This document shows positions 34,530-45,836 of a stretch of 64,000 bases of DNA, in pieces. Numbering within the stretch: position 1 is the first letter of the stretch; the number at the start of each line of letters is the position of its first letter. The stretch is from Brachyhypopomus gauderio (Eukaryota > Chordata > Actinopteri > Gymnotiformes > Hypopomidae), in contig NC_135228.1 of the NCBI RefSeq assembly GCF_052324685.1, positions 10,442,886 through 10,506,885 on the forward strand, in the 5' to 3' direction. Under the pieces are notes generated by a model. The model was not told where the DNA came from. It did no database searches and saw only the letters and a program-made list of their open reading frames with translations. A program made the position numbers and the translations under genes.

Positions 34530-35060
34530 GAGCAATGAATTTGTAAGCAAAGTAAAACCCTGTTTCCTGTCTTGTCTTTTGATTTTCAAAGTCACAGACA
34601 CCACCTTTAACATGATTTGACAGTTCACCTTTCCTCACACAGTAATCACAGATGATGGTTTTGTCATTCACAAACCCCATGTTATGTCCACGTGGATCTG
34701 AATCAGCGATGTAAGTCCAACTTACTGACTTATCCATGTCCCATGCATGTTAGTGGTATATATCACGTTTGTACCGTCAAATTCCTCTGACTTCAGGAAT
34801 TTGTCTTTCTTATAACTTTCAGACAGTTACCTAAGTGTCTACTCATATGTTTCCATTTGGAAATTGTCACTAGCCAAGACTTTTATTACAGTTTGCTTAC
34901 CCAACACTCAATTGAAGGGGACCTCATCTCTATTGTCATTTATCCACTGCAGGCTCATTGAGTTTATATGCAGCTTTGCTACATTTGAGATGTATATTGT
35001 TTCCAGCTTGCACTTGGTTCCGACCCAGGCCTGCAGTCACTTTGCTCTTGGAGGACGAAT
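34530..35060 (-). pseudogene. Worn protein-like sequence, family unknown
   Basis: The minus strand reads LQWINDNRDEVPFN and SYKKDKFLKSEEFDGTN in interrupted frames, then an open 70-codon end with HNMGFVNDKTIICDYC and GELSNHVKGGVCDFENQ, followed by a stop at about 34525. Cys- and aromatic-rich composition with three or more stops upstream suggests a decayed gene or an unusual repeat rather than random DNA. I do not recognise the family. A donor-like CA|GTAAGT lies near 34732. Confidence 0.25.
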
Positions 35061-37484
35061 ATTAACATAAACGCCATGATTAGCTCCAACATGCTCAAGT
35101 CCGAAAAACTTTACTCAACAGCCTTTAATAGACTGGCAGCAATGATTCCCTTTACCCTGCACAATAAAGTCATTATTTTCTTTGCTTCCTAAAGCAAGGA
35201 AATCATATGGTGGTCTGACAAGCTATCTTTTTCTAGTAGGCTTAGCTGAGTCATGTTGCATGGTGTGGTGTAATGTGGGAGAGTTGAAAGCCAGAGGACT
35301 TTGCTGGACTCTGAGGACTGAGACCTGCTCAAGACATCTTCCACCTGGACTACCAGCAAAGTCAGAGGCCCTCAACCCACCCTGTCATGTGATGGTGAAT
35401 GTCCGACAGAGCCAAAAGCCATACTCCTGCGACCTGCATGCCAAACTTCACCACGGACGGACCCAGCCCTGCTGTGAGCAGCGCCACCTTGCTGCCGTCG
35501 GCCCGTGCATGCGTCTCGAGCAGCTGGAACATAGATCCCGAGGGACTCTGGGTGGCCTTTGAATGTGGGCTGGATGGAGATGCAGGTAGTACCCCTGAGG
35601 GCATCTGGGGCTCAGAAGGACAAGCGTGTGGAGGAGGCTTGCAGTGGTCATGTACTGATGAACAGAGGTCTGCTGAAAGTCCCCCAGAAGCCTTTGCTGC
35701 ATGACATGGTGCATGGAACTCTAAACAGATGTAGTCAGGGAGGCAGAGGAAATCAAACAAAAGACGTAAGGATGGAATAAGAATGGATTATAGGCCTTTT
35801 TGGTTGTCACTTTAGTTCATGGCTTTTAGCATACATCTCATTTTGCCCCGTTAAGACTCAGAAGCTCTTTTTTTTTTCCTGATCATGCTGATGTCATCAG
35901 TCTTTGGGATCAAATCCTAAGATGCGTAACATCAGGGCTGTGGGTGGGTCTACGGTAAGGTGAAAGGTCAAAGGGTTGAGGACCGTTTGTCCATCTTTTA
36001 CATCAATGATCGACTGAGGACACCTCCTTCAGGTTTTAGACAGGCACATTTTTAGAGGAACCAAAAACAACAGCATGAATCACTTTCTGGATGGGCCACG
36101 GTGACGTGTGCGTTACTACGTACAGTATCAGGTCACACTGTGGGCTGGTCAGCCAACATAAACATGAAACAGATTAAAAACAATGACCACCTCTCCTGTT
36201 TTAACACACAGTGTTCTTTTTTTCTTTTTTTGTACATCTTCATGTAGCTGATGGACTAACTTTAAATCCAAGCTCTGACAAACAGCTGTAGCTCACCACG
36301 GCCCCCTCATGTCCTCACACAACACAAAGCCATATATGATGTTTATGAGTACTGTATCTACAAAACAGATGGATTCCACTAGGAACAAGAATAAAGTAAC
36401 AGTACAGTTATACTACCTAACCATGTCACTGAGGATATTGAGTGAATGTATACTCGATGCATTTTTTTCTTTTCTCAAAACAAAACAAACAACAAATGAA
36501 CAATGCATATCTGTGGCTCATTATCTAGCAATGCGCTAACTCTAGAACTCTAAGTAATGCTCTCCCCAAAACACTGTGTTTTTCAAGACAAAATAATAGC
36601 AACCAGAGTAGTCAGAATCCTTAGAACCAGAATGAAAAATATACCTCAAGGAAACGCTCACAAAAAAAAAAAAAAAAAACTTTATGAAGAGAGAAATTAA
36701 ACGAAGGCTCTGGGTGGGGCTTGGTGGTTTTCAGTCGCGGGATGGCCGTCCAATGTAAACCAATGACCAGAGCTCCGAGAGCGTCCGAGGAGAAATGCGT
36801 TCTCTCGCAAAATAAAAATGAAGGGAATGACACATAATCCAAAAGAGGTTGCTGTACAGCGTAGAAATGGACAATTCCGTAAGTCTCTTTCATGGGAGAC
36901 GAAGAGGTAAGGGGTAGTAGTGAGTGGAATGGGGTTGGGGCGGGGCTGAGGCGGGGTTTGGGGAGGAGGGATGGGAGGGTATTCTGCTCAGCCGGTGGCC
37001 AAAAGCATACAAGCCACCACTGTTTTCATGAGCTGCAGTTGGAAAAGGCTGATTCAGTGTGTACCAATAAAAAGCCAATGGGACGTTCTGATATGTCCTT
37101 TTGTGTATCTTGCAATCTTTCTTTTAGCAAAAATATCATGCAGTCTTTAGTTCCATACCCTCTTGGGGAAGGGGGGGCAGGGGAGGTTTGTTTTCACGTT
37201 GGTATGTTTGTAGATTCAGAAGAAAAAGAAATTAAAATGCTTCAAATGTTTGTCTCGCATTATTCTTAAACATTCAAGTCAATCTATATAATACTTTTTT
37301 TTTTTACATCGGAAAAGTCCTTTCGATTTTTTACACACATGTGTATATAGAAATATAATATATAGAAATATGCATATACATATGTATGAACTTTTCCTAT
37401 ATGTGTATACATATTTTCCAATTGTATCAAAGCCAATTCAATGTGCTCTCAAAATATGGCCCATGTTTCCTAGAAGGATGCGCA

Positions 37485-37865
37485 TCAATTCACATAGTAC
37501 AACCAGTAGATAAGGTTGAAGAATCCAAACGTGATGGGGAAGATCACCCGGGACCATTTGTCAATGGTGCTGACATCCGTCAGGTTGGGGATCTTGAGCT
37601 TCAGCTTCGACGAGCGCCTACGCAGCCGGCAGTTGGCGCGGGCGCGCATGGCACTGCGGTCCAGCGAGTGGTGGCCGAAGCCGTCGCGCGACGAGGACGC
37701 GCCAGCCGCGGCGCCCCCTCCCGCCGGTTTGCGGAACTGCACGCCAGAGCTGTCGAATGACAGCACCGAGTTGCGGGAGTCGCTCATGCTGCCGCCCACG
37801 TCCGACGGCATCACCTCGTTGTTCATCTCCAACGTGGTGAGCAGGATGTTGGTAAACGGATCCGC
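37485..37865 (-). CDS. gabrb4: GABA-A receptor beta subunit, last exon (M3-M4 loop, M4)
   Basis: Encodes 126 residues and the stop (TGA at 37485-37487). It starts [17 protein letters not shown], the equivalent of MDPHENILLSTLEIKNE in beta-2. The intracellular loop carries [18 protein letters not shown], with a Ser pair like the PKA/PKC sites S408/S409 of beta-3. M4 is [18 protein letters not shown], the universal beta-subunit C-terminus. A Gly/Ala-rich insert ([14 protein letters not shown]) is particular to this copy. Acceptor GTGTCCTCAAG, with a long CT tract 33-86 nt upstream. Confidence 0.95.
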   Translation of the reverse strand, partial: ADPFTNILLTTLEMNNEVMPSDVGGSMSDSRNSVLSFDSSGVQFRKPAGGGAAAGASSSRDGFGHHSLDRSAMRARANCRLRRRSSKLKLKIPNLTDVSTIDKWSRVIFPITFGFFNLIYWLYYVN

Positions 37866-37895
37866 CTTGAGGACACCAGAGAGGAGAGAGCGAGC

Positions 37896-37898
<3 letters not shown>

Positions 37899-37951
<53 letters not shown>
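37899..37951. repeat. (AG)n array in the polypyrimidine position of gabrb4 exon 9
   Basis: On the transcript this is about 26 CU repeats, starting 33 nt upstream of the exon 9 acceptor. Confidence 0.9.
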
Positions 37952-37957
<6 letters not shown>

Positions 37958-38531
37958 AGAGGTCACTGGCGGGGGGGTATTTTGGGCAAGGGGTCCTAAA
38001 GTATCTCAGAGATATCTGACTTGCATCACAATGTAAAGACTCATGCAAATGCAACAGTGACACCATGCCACATTTACAATGAACACTAGAAGAAACTACA
38101 AAACTTTACGGAGCTTCGCTCAGCACGTCATGGCTGACACACAAACATTTGTTAATGGCATCGTATGAGTTGAATCTGCAGGCTTGCAGCTATTATGAGT
38201 TCTAAATGCATGTACCCTCGCCTTTCTTTGTTCCTCGAGATACAGATTTCTCCGCTGTGTATATGACCTGAGGGTGTTGGTTTGAAACGGCGCTGAAATG
38301 GAGTCCTTGCGATGTGAAAGGAAAGATGAAAAGAACATTAAAATGCCCATAAAAACTTTGACAGTCAAGCATCAAGCAACATTTCATTTGTCGCAAAAAT
38401 ACAAAAAAATGCATTTGCATAGCTTTGCACAGAGTTTGCCATGTTATATTTCATACAGACACCTTCAGTTGGTTTCATCTGATGCGATCAAGACATTTAA
38501 AGATTTAAAGAAATTGTCCAATGAAAATTAA

Positions 38532-38554
38532 GGGGGGGGGGGGGGGGGGGGGGG
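38532..38554. repeat. Homopolymer of 23 G
   Basis: An uninterrupted run of 23 G, then TGGGCTGGG. On the transcript it reads as a C run inside intron 8. Confidence 0.95.
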
Positions 38555-38972
38555 TGGGCTGGGACAATTGTGCAGTTAGACTGAGGTAAGCCTGCAGCAA
38601 TGACCTGGCAAGAACCTGATAGAATAATGACAAGGTAATCTCATACAAGTTCTGAGCAAGGCGGGCCTCTTGTAATAATGCAGAAGGAGCTTTGATCGAA
38701 TGAAGGAAGCTGTCAGTTAAGCAATGGGCACTGACGCCTCTGAATGCATCGCATGGTGCAGTCGAGTGAATTTCTTGACGCTATGTCATAACCCTAATGC
38801 TTTAGAGCAAAATCCTAACAAAGATCAGAAGTGTGCACACTGTTTGCCGACAGTTATTGTATTATATATTATATGTAATTTAATTCCGTTTGGACTTCTG
38901 ATGTGGAGAAGGAGCAGAGCAGGGGTGTTGGGTGGAGACGGGTGGTGTTGGGGTGGTGACGGGTGTCCCCAC

Positions 38973-39229
38973 CTGCTCGCGCAGACGCTTGTCTTCGTAG
39001 CGGGGACGCTCGTTGTTGGCTTTGTTGAGCCTCTCATTGATTTTCTTCTGCTGCTGGGGTCCTCTTCCGAAGAACACGTAGTTCACAAAGGCATATTCGA
39101 GCAGGGCCAGGAACACAAAGACGAAACAGCCCATGAGGTAGACATCGATGGCTTTCACATAGGGGATCTTTGGGAGGGTCTCCCGCAGGTGGGTGTTAAT
39201 GGTCGTCATGGTGAGCACCGTGGTAACCC
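38973..39229 (-). CDS. gabrb4: GABA-A receptor beta subunit, exon 8 (M2, M3, loop start)
   Basis: Encodes the end of the pore helix and M3. [19 protein letters not shown] contains the Asn equivalent to beta-2/3 N265 (etomidate and loreclezole sensitivity). [20 protein letters not shown] carries the equivalent of M286. The loop continues [17 protein letters not shown] and ends EDKRLREQ. The last four residues correspond to the VREQ segment that I recall being alternatively spliced in chicken beta-4, which favours the beta-4 assignment. Acceptor TCCTTGAAG, donor GAGCAG|GTGGGGA; 257 nt, phase 1 to 0. Confidence 0.95.
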
Positions 39230-39460
39230 CTTCAAGGAGACAAAGATACATGTTTGTTGTTAAATCTCTGTTATTTATTTATACTTTAATTAATCTTTTC
39301 CACTTCTTTTATGTTGCAGATGATAAAAAGTATTACTGGTTACATTTTAAATAGTTTTTGGGTACAAGGACATTTGACATCACTAGCTATTAGTGCAAAA
39401 CTCATTATGAAAAACTCTTCTGACCAATAACAGCGATCCTTGCCATCACCAGCGTCTTAC

Positions 39461-39613
39461 CCAGGGCCACACGAGCGGCAGAGGCGTCATAGTTGATCCA
39501 GAAGGAGACCCAGGACAGGATGGTGATCAGGATGGAGGGCATGTATGTCTGTAAGATGAAGTAGCCGATGTTCCTCTTGATGCGGAAACTCAGCGACAGC
39601 CGTGGATACGACC
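39461..39613 (-). CDS. gabrb4: GABA-A receptor beta subunit, exon 7 (loop C end, M1)
   Basis: Encodes [40 protein letters not shown] and [10 protein letters not shown], i.e. the end of agonist-binding loop C (the Tyr of GSYPRLS), all of M1 and the start of M2 (153 nt, the standard size). Strongly conserved with beta-1 to beta-3. Acceptor CTCCGCCCAG before 39613; donor CCTGG|GTAAGA. Confidence 0.96.
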
Positions 39614-41201
39614 CTGGGCGGAGACGGACAGAGGATGCAGGAGACAGAGGAAGGCTCAGTTAGGGAGCAAGAGCACGAGAAAGCGCACCCCCACAATGCA
39701 GCAGGCGTCTCTGCTCTCCATTTGTTTTGGATCGAGCATTTAATTTCCCCCAAGCAATGGATTCCTTCCCGGGGACAGGTTTGATTCCAGTTAAACATGG
39801 CTGAAAGGCGCCAGCATGGCAGATTTTTCTGAAAGTTCCTTCTCAGCAGGCAGCTTCCGCGGCCCTCTGAGAACTGTCATAAAAAGCCGCAGTGCCTTTC
39901 TCTCCCTTCCAACTGGCCCCGCCCCCTTTGTCTATTAAACATCACCGAAGCAGAATCTTGGAAAAAGTATCAAAGTAATCGAAACAGACAACATGTCTAC
40001 TGTATTTGAGATCAAGTGCTCTGTATGAAAAAAGAGTTCAGGGACTTTGAATGGAAGGTCTGTATCACGCAGTGGATGGTATGCAGAAATGTATTTAAAC
40101 GACAACTTTTAAAAGAGGGAGAAATTATGTTTACAAATACATTTATACGTTTATACATTTATCATTTTTATATGAAAAGAGTACAATAAAAGACATAGCT
40201 TTTAGACCCACATTATATATAATGAAAAATTAACAAAAAAATATGAAAAAAATAGAGGAATTTGTACAGCATTAAATGGTTTTCTAAACTTTTCTTATGC
40301 CTTATAAATTTGTGACTAAGGAAAACACAACATTTTTAATAACCCATGAAAACCCTCAAAGCTGGACTTAAAGTTCTGAGACCATGTCCAGCGAGTTGGC
40401 TTTCTGTGCAGGTTGGTCATTAAATATCTGTAACACTCGCTAATGTTTTTACACAAGTTCCTGAGACATGAAGCTTGTGATGCGTTGAGCCCCCTGACAC
40501 AAATCTGACATGAGATTAATTGCCACTTTGAAATGATTGATTATTCAAATCACTGCATCAGCAGGTTGTTAATCCAAGAGTAATGCCTTTTCCTGTTCCC
40601 CGCGGTTCACCACAGCTTCAGCTTAACCGTGCTGTTTACGACCAAGCATAACAGATGCATAACTGATTCCACAGGGAGCCTTTTGACTACAGTTTTATCA
40701 AAGGCAAAGGGTGGGGGATTTCACCAAGCCTTAAGTTAAACTGCAATTGACTGTTAGCAACATATAGTGACAGATGACCCAATCTTGTTTCCTGTGCATC
40801 TTATGAATCAATAGTCCTCTTCCTATATCTTATTCACACTTGATCGGTGCGCTCCTGGTGAATATAAATAAAGAAGATCTCGTGAGGACGAAGGCACACA
40901 CAACAACCCAAAGTGAGGAGCCTAAATCTTCATCGTAGCTAAAGTGGACGCTGGCCCGAAGCGTAAAAACACTGGTATCGTTGCTCTCTCCAAAAGTACA
41001 CTGCGAAACAGTAACACGATTGCTTGAGAAAAAACAACCACTAAACGCTTGGCTCTGTAACACGAGCTTCAGTTGGTACTGCTAGATGCTAATGAGGAGA
41101 CGTGTTTGATTTTTTCAATAATGCTGGAGCAACCTTGGGGTGTCGCCTTTCATGTGGTCCTAGACACACCACACTGGGTGAGTGAATAGCTCGGCGCTCA
41201 C
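39614..41201. other. gabrb4 intron 6 (1.6 kb)
   Basis: AT-rich intron without repeats worth noting. Confidence 0.6.
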
Positions 41202-41339
41202 CTGTGGTGAACCTCACTTCTCTGGACACAAGACGAAGCTCCACGATGGAGAACTGCGGCAGCTCCAGTTTGTCCACACCCGTCACAGCATTGTCCCCTC
41301 CTTGCCAGAAGAAGACAATGTCATCTGTGGTGTAGCCAT
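41202..41339 (-). CDS. gabrb4: GABA-A receptor beta subunit, exon 6 (loops B, C)
   Basis: Encodes Y (split codon) [20 protein letters not shown] and [20 protein letters not shown], ending one base into Gly. ESYGYTTDD (with exon 5) holds the loop B Tyr (Y157 in beta-2). FTTG leads into loop C, with the Thr that contacts GABA. 138 nt, phase 1 to 1. Acceptor TCTCCCTGCAG, donor ACAG|GTGAGC. Confidence 0.96.
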
Positions 41340-43829
41340 CTGCAGGGAGACAATTGAGAATAAGACCCAGTGTGACCCGATGCAAGTGTAATGTAATGGG
41401 ATGTACTCATATTAATTATCTGTGATCAGAATGGTGTTTCTTAGAATACAAGGTACAAGTAAGGCTGACCCGTATGTTTAAGAAATGCTTTAGACTATGC
41501 TGATGAGGTGAACATTGAATGAATACTAGGGAGCTAGCAGTTATCATTCATTAAAGCAACGTTAGCACTTGTGGGTGAAGGGTTACCCTTAGTACGTTAA
41601 ATCCTACCTGCGTAAGGGAACTCAGCTGTAGACAAAAACCTACGTAAATTATATTTTAAATGTTCTGACAGAATAATAATTTTGTCATGCATTACAAAGC
41701 TTACAGTATACTGAGCAGAAAATTTAGGCTTGAACAAGCAACTTCTTGCACTGGAATTGCATAAGTCCATTATATGTCACTGGATTATTTATATGGATTC
41801 TCAGGAGCTCTTAGGAATTGGTGATATCTTGGCTCTGGGCAGCCTGGGCCATATTTCAAATTTTAATTATGCCACCAAAGCATGCCAGCGGTCTGTCAAG
41901 GGTCATATCATTTCCCCTCCTGGATTAGAACTCATTTCTTCCTAATCATTTGGCCTTAACACCACGGTTGAGGGTCTACTGCACCTCCTCTTTCCCTGAC
42001 TACTTGCTTCTGGACCCATATTTGTGAGTGGCTGGTTGGAAAGATCTCTCCTGAGCAACCTGGCAGCTGAGCCTTGCTGTCCAAAGCATATTCCACATAA
42101 TGATACGGATTGATTCAATACATTATCTACATTTGGTTTAAAAGCTGCTTTAAGCAAACAGAAATGGGGTTGAGGGAAGAATGAACATAACTGATTTTTT
42201 GACAACGGTATGCCAGGATACCGAGATTTGATTTTACTTATAGCTGCCAAGGATCTGAGGTGTCTCTGTGCATGAATAATTCTTTGTCTGTTAGCATTTC
42301 ACTATGTCGTTTGCCCATTAGTTGTACCATGAGCCAACAAGTGCATTTGCTTGAGACACAGCCCTTGCCGTTTGTCAATGCTGCATTAGTGTTGGACAAG
42401 GTCCAGACATCCGGTGGGTACTGGTGGTCAATAGTGCAGGGCACCTCAGTGATAAACAGGACAGTGTGGTCACCTTTACCTCAGTGAAAAACAGGACAGT
42501 GTGGTCAACTTTACCTCAGTGAAAAACAGGACAGTGTGCTCAGCTTTACCTCAGTTATAAACAGGACAGTGTACTCAACTTTACCTCAATGATAAACAGG
42601 ACAGTGTGGTCAACTTTACCTCAGTGATAAACAGGACAGTGTGGTCAACTTCACCTCAGTGATAAACAGGACAAAGTGGTCAACTTTACCTCAGTGAAAA
42701 ACAGGACAGTGTGGTCAACTTTACCTCAGTGATAAACAGGACAGTGAGGTCAACTTTACCTCAGTGAAAAACAGGACAGTGTGGTCAACTTTACCTCAGT
42801 GATAAACAGGACAGTGTGGTCAACTTTACCTCAGTGATAAAAAGGACAGCATGGTCAAACACACCTCAGAGCATCAATGCTGCTACTTGGCCCCTGAATG
42901 AAAGTGTTTATCACCACATGGCCCCTGTTGGTTGGGTGGGCAATGCTGTGGTCACGCGTGATTGGTGTAAATTAGCATAACGATCATGCCTGCTGACATC
43001 AGGTCTCTCTAGACCGCCGTGTGACATCAAAGAGATGGGGTGGACATGTTTGAACCTGCCATTTGGTTTTCACGAAGCAGGCTAAAAGGCTTGGAGGCGA
43101 GACTAACAGTTCTATTCAGTGACTTAGGAAACCATTTTTTTTGTTGACGTTATATTGAAAGTACATTTCCCCCTGATTCTGGAAAATGACCTCTTTCAGA
43201 CGTTCCACTTCTAATGATTGTACTGCAAGTCAAAATAGGTTTTGAGTCCATTGGTGATGGACAATGTAAATATCGTGTGCTTTAGGATCTTATCAGTGTG
43301 CTTCTCTGTGTAATTAACTTGGACTACGAGCCCTAGATGTGAGTTTTAGGGGTGCAGAGTGCTCTCAAACCCATCTTTAATCATTTTGAAAAAACAGCGG
43401 CCAAATTCACTGGCACCCTTAATGCATTTGTCAGGCTGTTTATGTACTTGTGCTGGTTTTGCTAAGGTAACACTAGATGCTGTTGCAATCGTTTCTTTTT
43501 TGCTTTAAGCTTTTACTGACATCTGCCTTTATTCGTGATATCTGTTAAGTATGTGTACACGTTATATGTTAGGTTTTCCATTTGCAGCAGGAAGCAGGTT
43601 GTTTCCTAAAACAATGCTCAATGGGAGGTGTGTGTAACAGGTGTGTGGATGCGTACTGGGTGAAGATTATCCAGCAACAGCACATTAAAGCAGGCCCATA
43701 ATGCTGAAGGTTTGTTCCATGTGGAGGGGCAATACAGTGTGAAATATGCAGATATGCATGCACTGGCGTGTGTGTGTGTTTGTGTGTGAGTGTGTCGTCA
43801 GAGTGTAAGTGTTTCACAGGTTAGCTTAC
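41340..43829. other. gabrb4 intron 5 (2.5 kb)
   Basis: Holds the 35-bp x 12 minisatellite at 42444-42870. The rest is not recognisable. Confidence 0.7.
42444..42870. repeat. 35-bp minisatellite, 12 units, no indels
   Basis: CCTCAGTGATAAACAGGACA-type units start at 42444 and every 35 bp after (42479, 42514, 42549, 42584, 42619 and on to 42829), with the last partial unit at 42864. Units differ by single substitutions (GATAA/GAAAA, GTGTGG/GTGAGG). On the transcript strand nearly every unit contains GAGGTAAAG, a donor-like word. Confidence 0.97.
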
Positions 43830-43912
43830 AGCTCTCAATCTCCAAGGTGCAGTTCTGTTCGTCCAGGGGGTATCTCCTCAGATCCATCATACACGCAGCT
43901 GTAGTGGTTATT
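43830..43912 (-). CDS. gabrb4: GABA-A receptor beta subunit, exon 5 (Cys-loop)
   Basis: Exactly 83 nt, the size conserved across GABA-A subunit genes. Encodes [20 protein letters not shown] followed by CTLEIES. The two Cys ([15 protein letters not shown], 13 residues between) are the hallmark of Cys-loop receptors. Acceptor TGTTTTTCTAG, donor GAGCT|GTAAGC; phase 2 in (AG|A for Arg), phase 1 out (T|AT for Tyr). Confidence 0.97.
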
Positions 43913-43964
43913 CTAGAAAAACAGAAGCATGCAGAAGATGGGGAGGGGGACATGAGGAGTGAAG

Positions 43965-44001
43965 GAGAGAGAGGGAGAGACAGAGAGAGAGAGAGAGAGA
44001 C
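43965..44001. repeat. (AG)n microsatellite upstream of gabrb4 exon 5
   Basis: AG-rich run about 50 nt from the exon 5 acceptor; on the transcript it is CU-rich. Confidence 0.8.
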
Positions 44002-44136
44002 ACCGTTACCTTGGTAACCTTTAGGAAATCGTATCTTAGCCTTGACTGCGCCATGTGAATCTCTAAATGAGTAATGTTTGGCAGCCACTGCCATGCACCA
44101 AGAGAAAGGAAAGTGGTAAATGCAGGTGAGTGCTGA

Positions 44137-45675
44137 ATGGTACACAAGTACTGTATGGTACACAAGTACTTAATGGTACACAAGTCCTGAATGGTACGGT
44201 GGCCCTGAAAGTCTATTGCGCTGCAAATACGCAAAGCAAATGCATCAAAATAACAACGCGTGCGCTACATTTCAGAAACGCGCTGCCCATTCAGAAATGC
44301 TGCAAATCCAGCAACAACATAACGGAAGTGTTTCTGGACAAATTATTTTACGCAGGGCCTCTATAGGTTTTTATCCATAAACAACAGTTGTGTTATTCAG
44401 TTTCTGATTACGTTGAACAGAACTTAAATAGTAAAGCTCTTGAAACATAGCTAGCTAGCTACAATTTAACAGCTTTTTTAATTAGGTCCCCAAGCTTTAG
44501 TTTAATTCTAAATATCTAGCTAGCTAGCTACATTTAAAGAGCATTTAGCTGTTTATCTGTGATTTAAGCAGCGACTACATAGTGATAAGTGATTTCATCA
44601 CAGCTGGACTAAATGATGCAGTATGTATCACAACAATTCACCAAAATATACTAAACATAGCCTGGTAAGACGAAGGGAATAACACTAGTTTTTTAAAACT
44701 AGAAACAACAGTTGTGTTAGACAGTCTTCTTTTGTTTTGCTGACTTATCTGGATGTGTAGGCTATTCCACATAAAGCATATGCCTCTATGTTTAACCAGG
44801 GTTATTTTAACAAGGGGATAATTTTAGTGATGCCAACTCAATGTCTGTCGAAATTATACTCATGAATATCATCCGTAACGTATTTATGTGGGTGCAAACG
44901 AGGGGTGTCAAAATTCTGCAAAACTGGACAGAATTAGTAAAGCTCTTTACATGTAGCTATATGGCTAACTAGCTGTTCAGACGAAAACTATGGCTTAAAA
45001 ACCTTTTCAGGTTTAAATACCTAGCTACATTTAAAGAGCTTTTCTAATTCAGTCCAGTTGCACATAATGAGATATTGTCTAACACAACTGTTACTTCTAG
45101 TTAAAAAAAAAACTAGTGTTATTCCCTTCGTCTCTTACCATGTTATGTTTTGTCTATTTTGGTGAATCGTTTTGATACATACTGCATCATTTAGTTCAGC
45201 CGTGATAAAATCGCATACTTATGACTAGGTAGTCACTGCTTATATCACGGGTAAACAGCTAAATGCTATTTAAATGTGGCTAGCTAGGTATTTAGAGAGA
45301 AACTAAGGCTTAAAAACCCTGATATAAAATCCCATTTAACATAACTTAGTTTCTATCTAAATAGCTAGCTAGGGGACATAATTAATAAAGTTCTTAAAGT
45401 GTAGCTAGATGGCTACGTTTAAAGAGCTTTACTATTTAAGTTCTGTTCAACGTAATGAGGAACAGTATAACAACTGTTGTCCCTGCGTAAAAGGATTCGT
45501 ACAGAAACACTTCCATTATGTTGTCGGCCACTTCCGTGGCGTTGTGGCTTGATTTCTGAATGTGCAGCGCATTTCTGAAATGTAGCACACACGCGTATTT
45601 CCTTTGCAGCATGATGGACTTTCAGGGCCACCGCAGAATGGTACACAAGTGCTCAATGGTACACAAGTACAGGTT
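44137..45675. repeat. 18-bp tandem repeat (ATGGTACACAAGT), interrupted
   Basis: Units ATGGTACACAAGTNCTNN begin at 44137, 44155, 44173, 44191 and, beyond the inserted element, at 45638 and 45656. The steps of exactly 18 bp on each side show one array that was split by insertion. Confidence 0.9.
44197..45635. mobile_element. Foldback DNA element (hAT-like), 1.44 kb
   Basis: Almost the whole element is a giant inverted repeat. The ends CGGTGGCCCTGAAAGTC match, and homology continues with small gaps over about 150 bp (GCTACATTTCAGAAA, CGGAAGTGTTTCTG). Internal pairs such as GAACAGAACTTAAATAGTAA and GACGAAGGGAATAACACTAG recur inverted near 45440 and 45110. The flanking GAATGGTA (44189-44196 and 45636-45643) is an 8-bp target duplication as made by hAT. 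No transposase is encoded. Confidence 0.85.
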
Positions 45676-45755
45676 TATGGGGTATATGGTAATTTCGGAG
45701 GATGGGCTAGGGACGGAGATACAGGGAAAGAGAATGTGATAAGTGGCAGAGAATC

Positions 45756-45836
45756 ACACACAAACACACACACTCACGCACACACACTTACGCACGCACA
45801 CACACACACAAACACACAAACACACACACACACACA
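45756..45836. repeat. Imperfect (CA)n microsatellite
   Basis: CA-rich array broken by CACTCACGCA and AAACACACAAAC units. Confidence 0.85.

Larger units (their letters stand above)
37866..38972. other. gabrb4 intron 8 (1.1 kb)
   Basis: Holds the AG array at 37899-37951 and the G23 run at 38532-38554; otherwise unremarkable. Confidence 0.7.

Noticed and set aside
34530..35060. Idea that the Cys-rich relic is a natterin- or lectin-type gene
   Set aside because: The motifs expected for those families (for example the tandem DM9 pattern) are not visible.
35182..35780. Overlapping ORFs of 126 and 132 codons
   Set aside because: Open on both strands with no recognised domain; more likely GC-rich 3' UTR or intergenic sequence.
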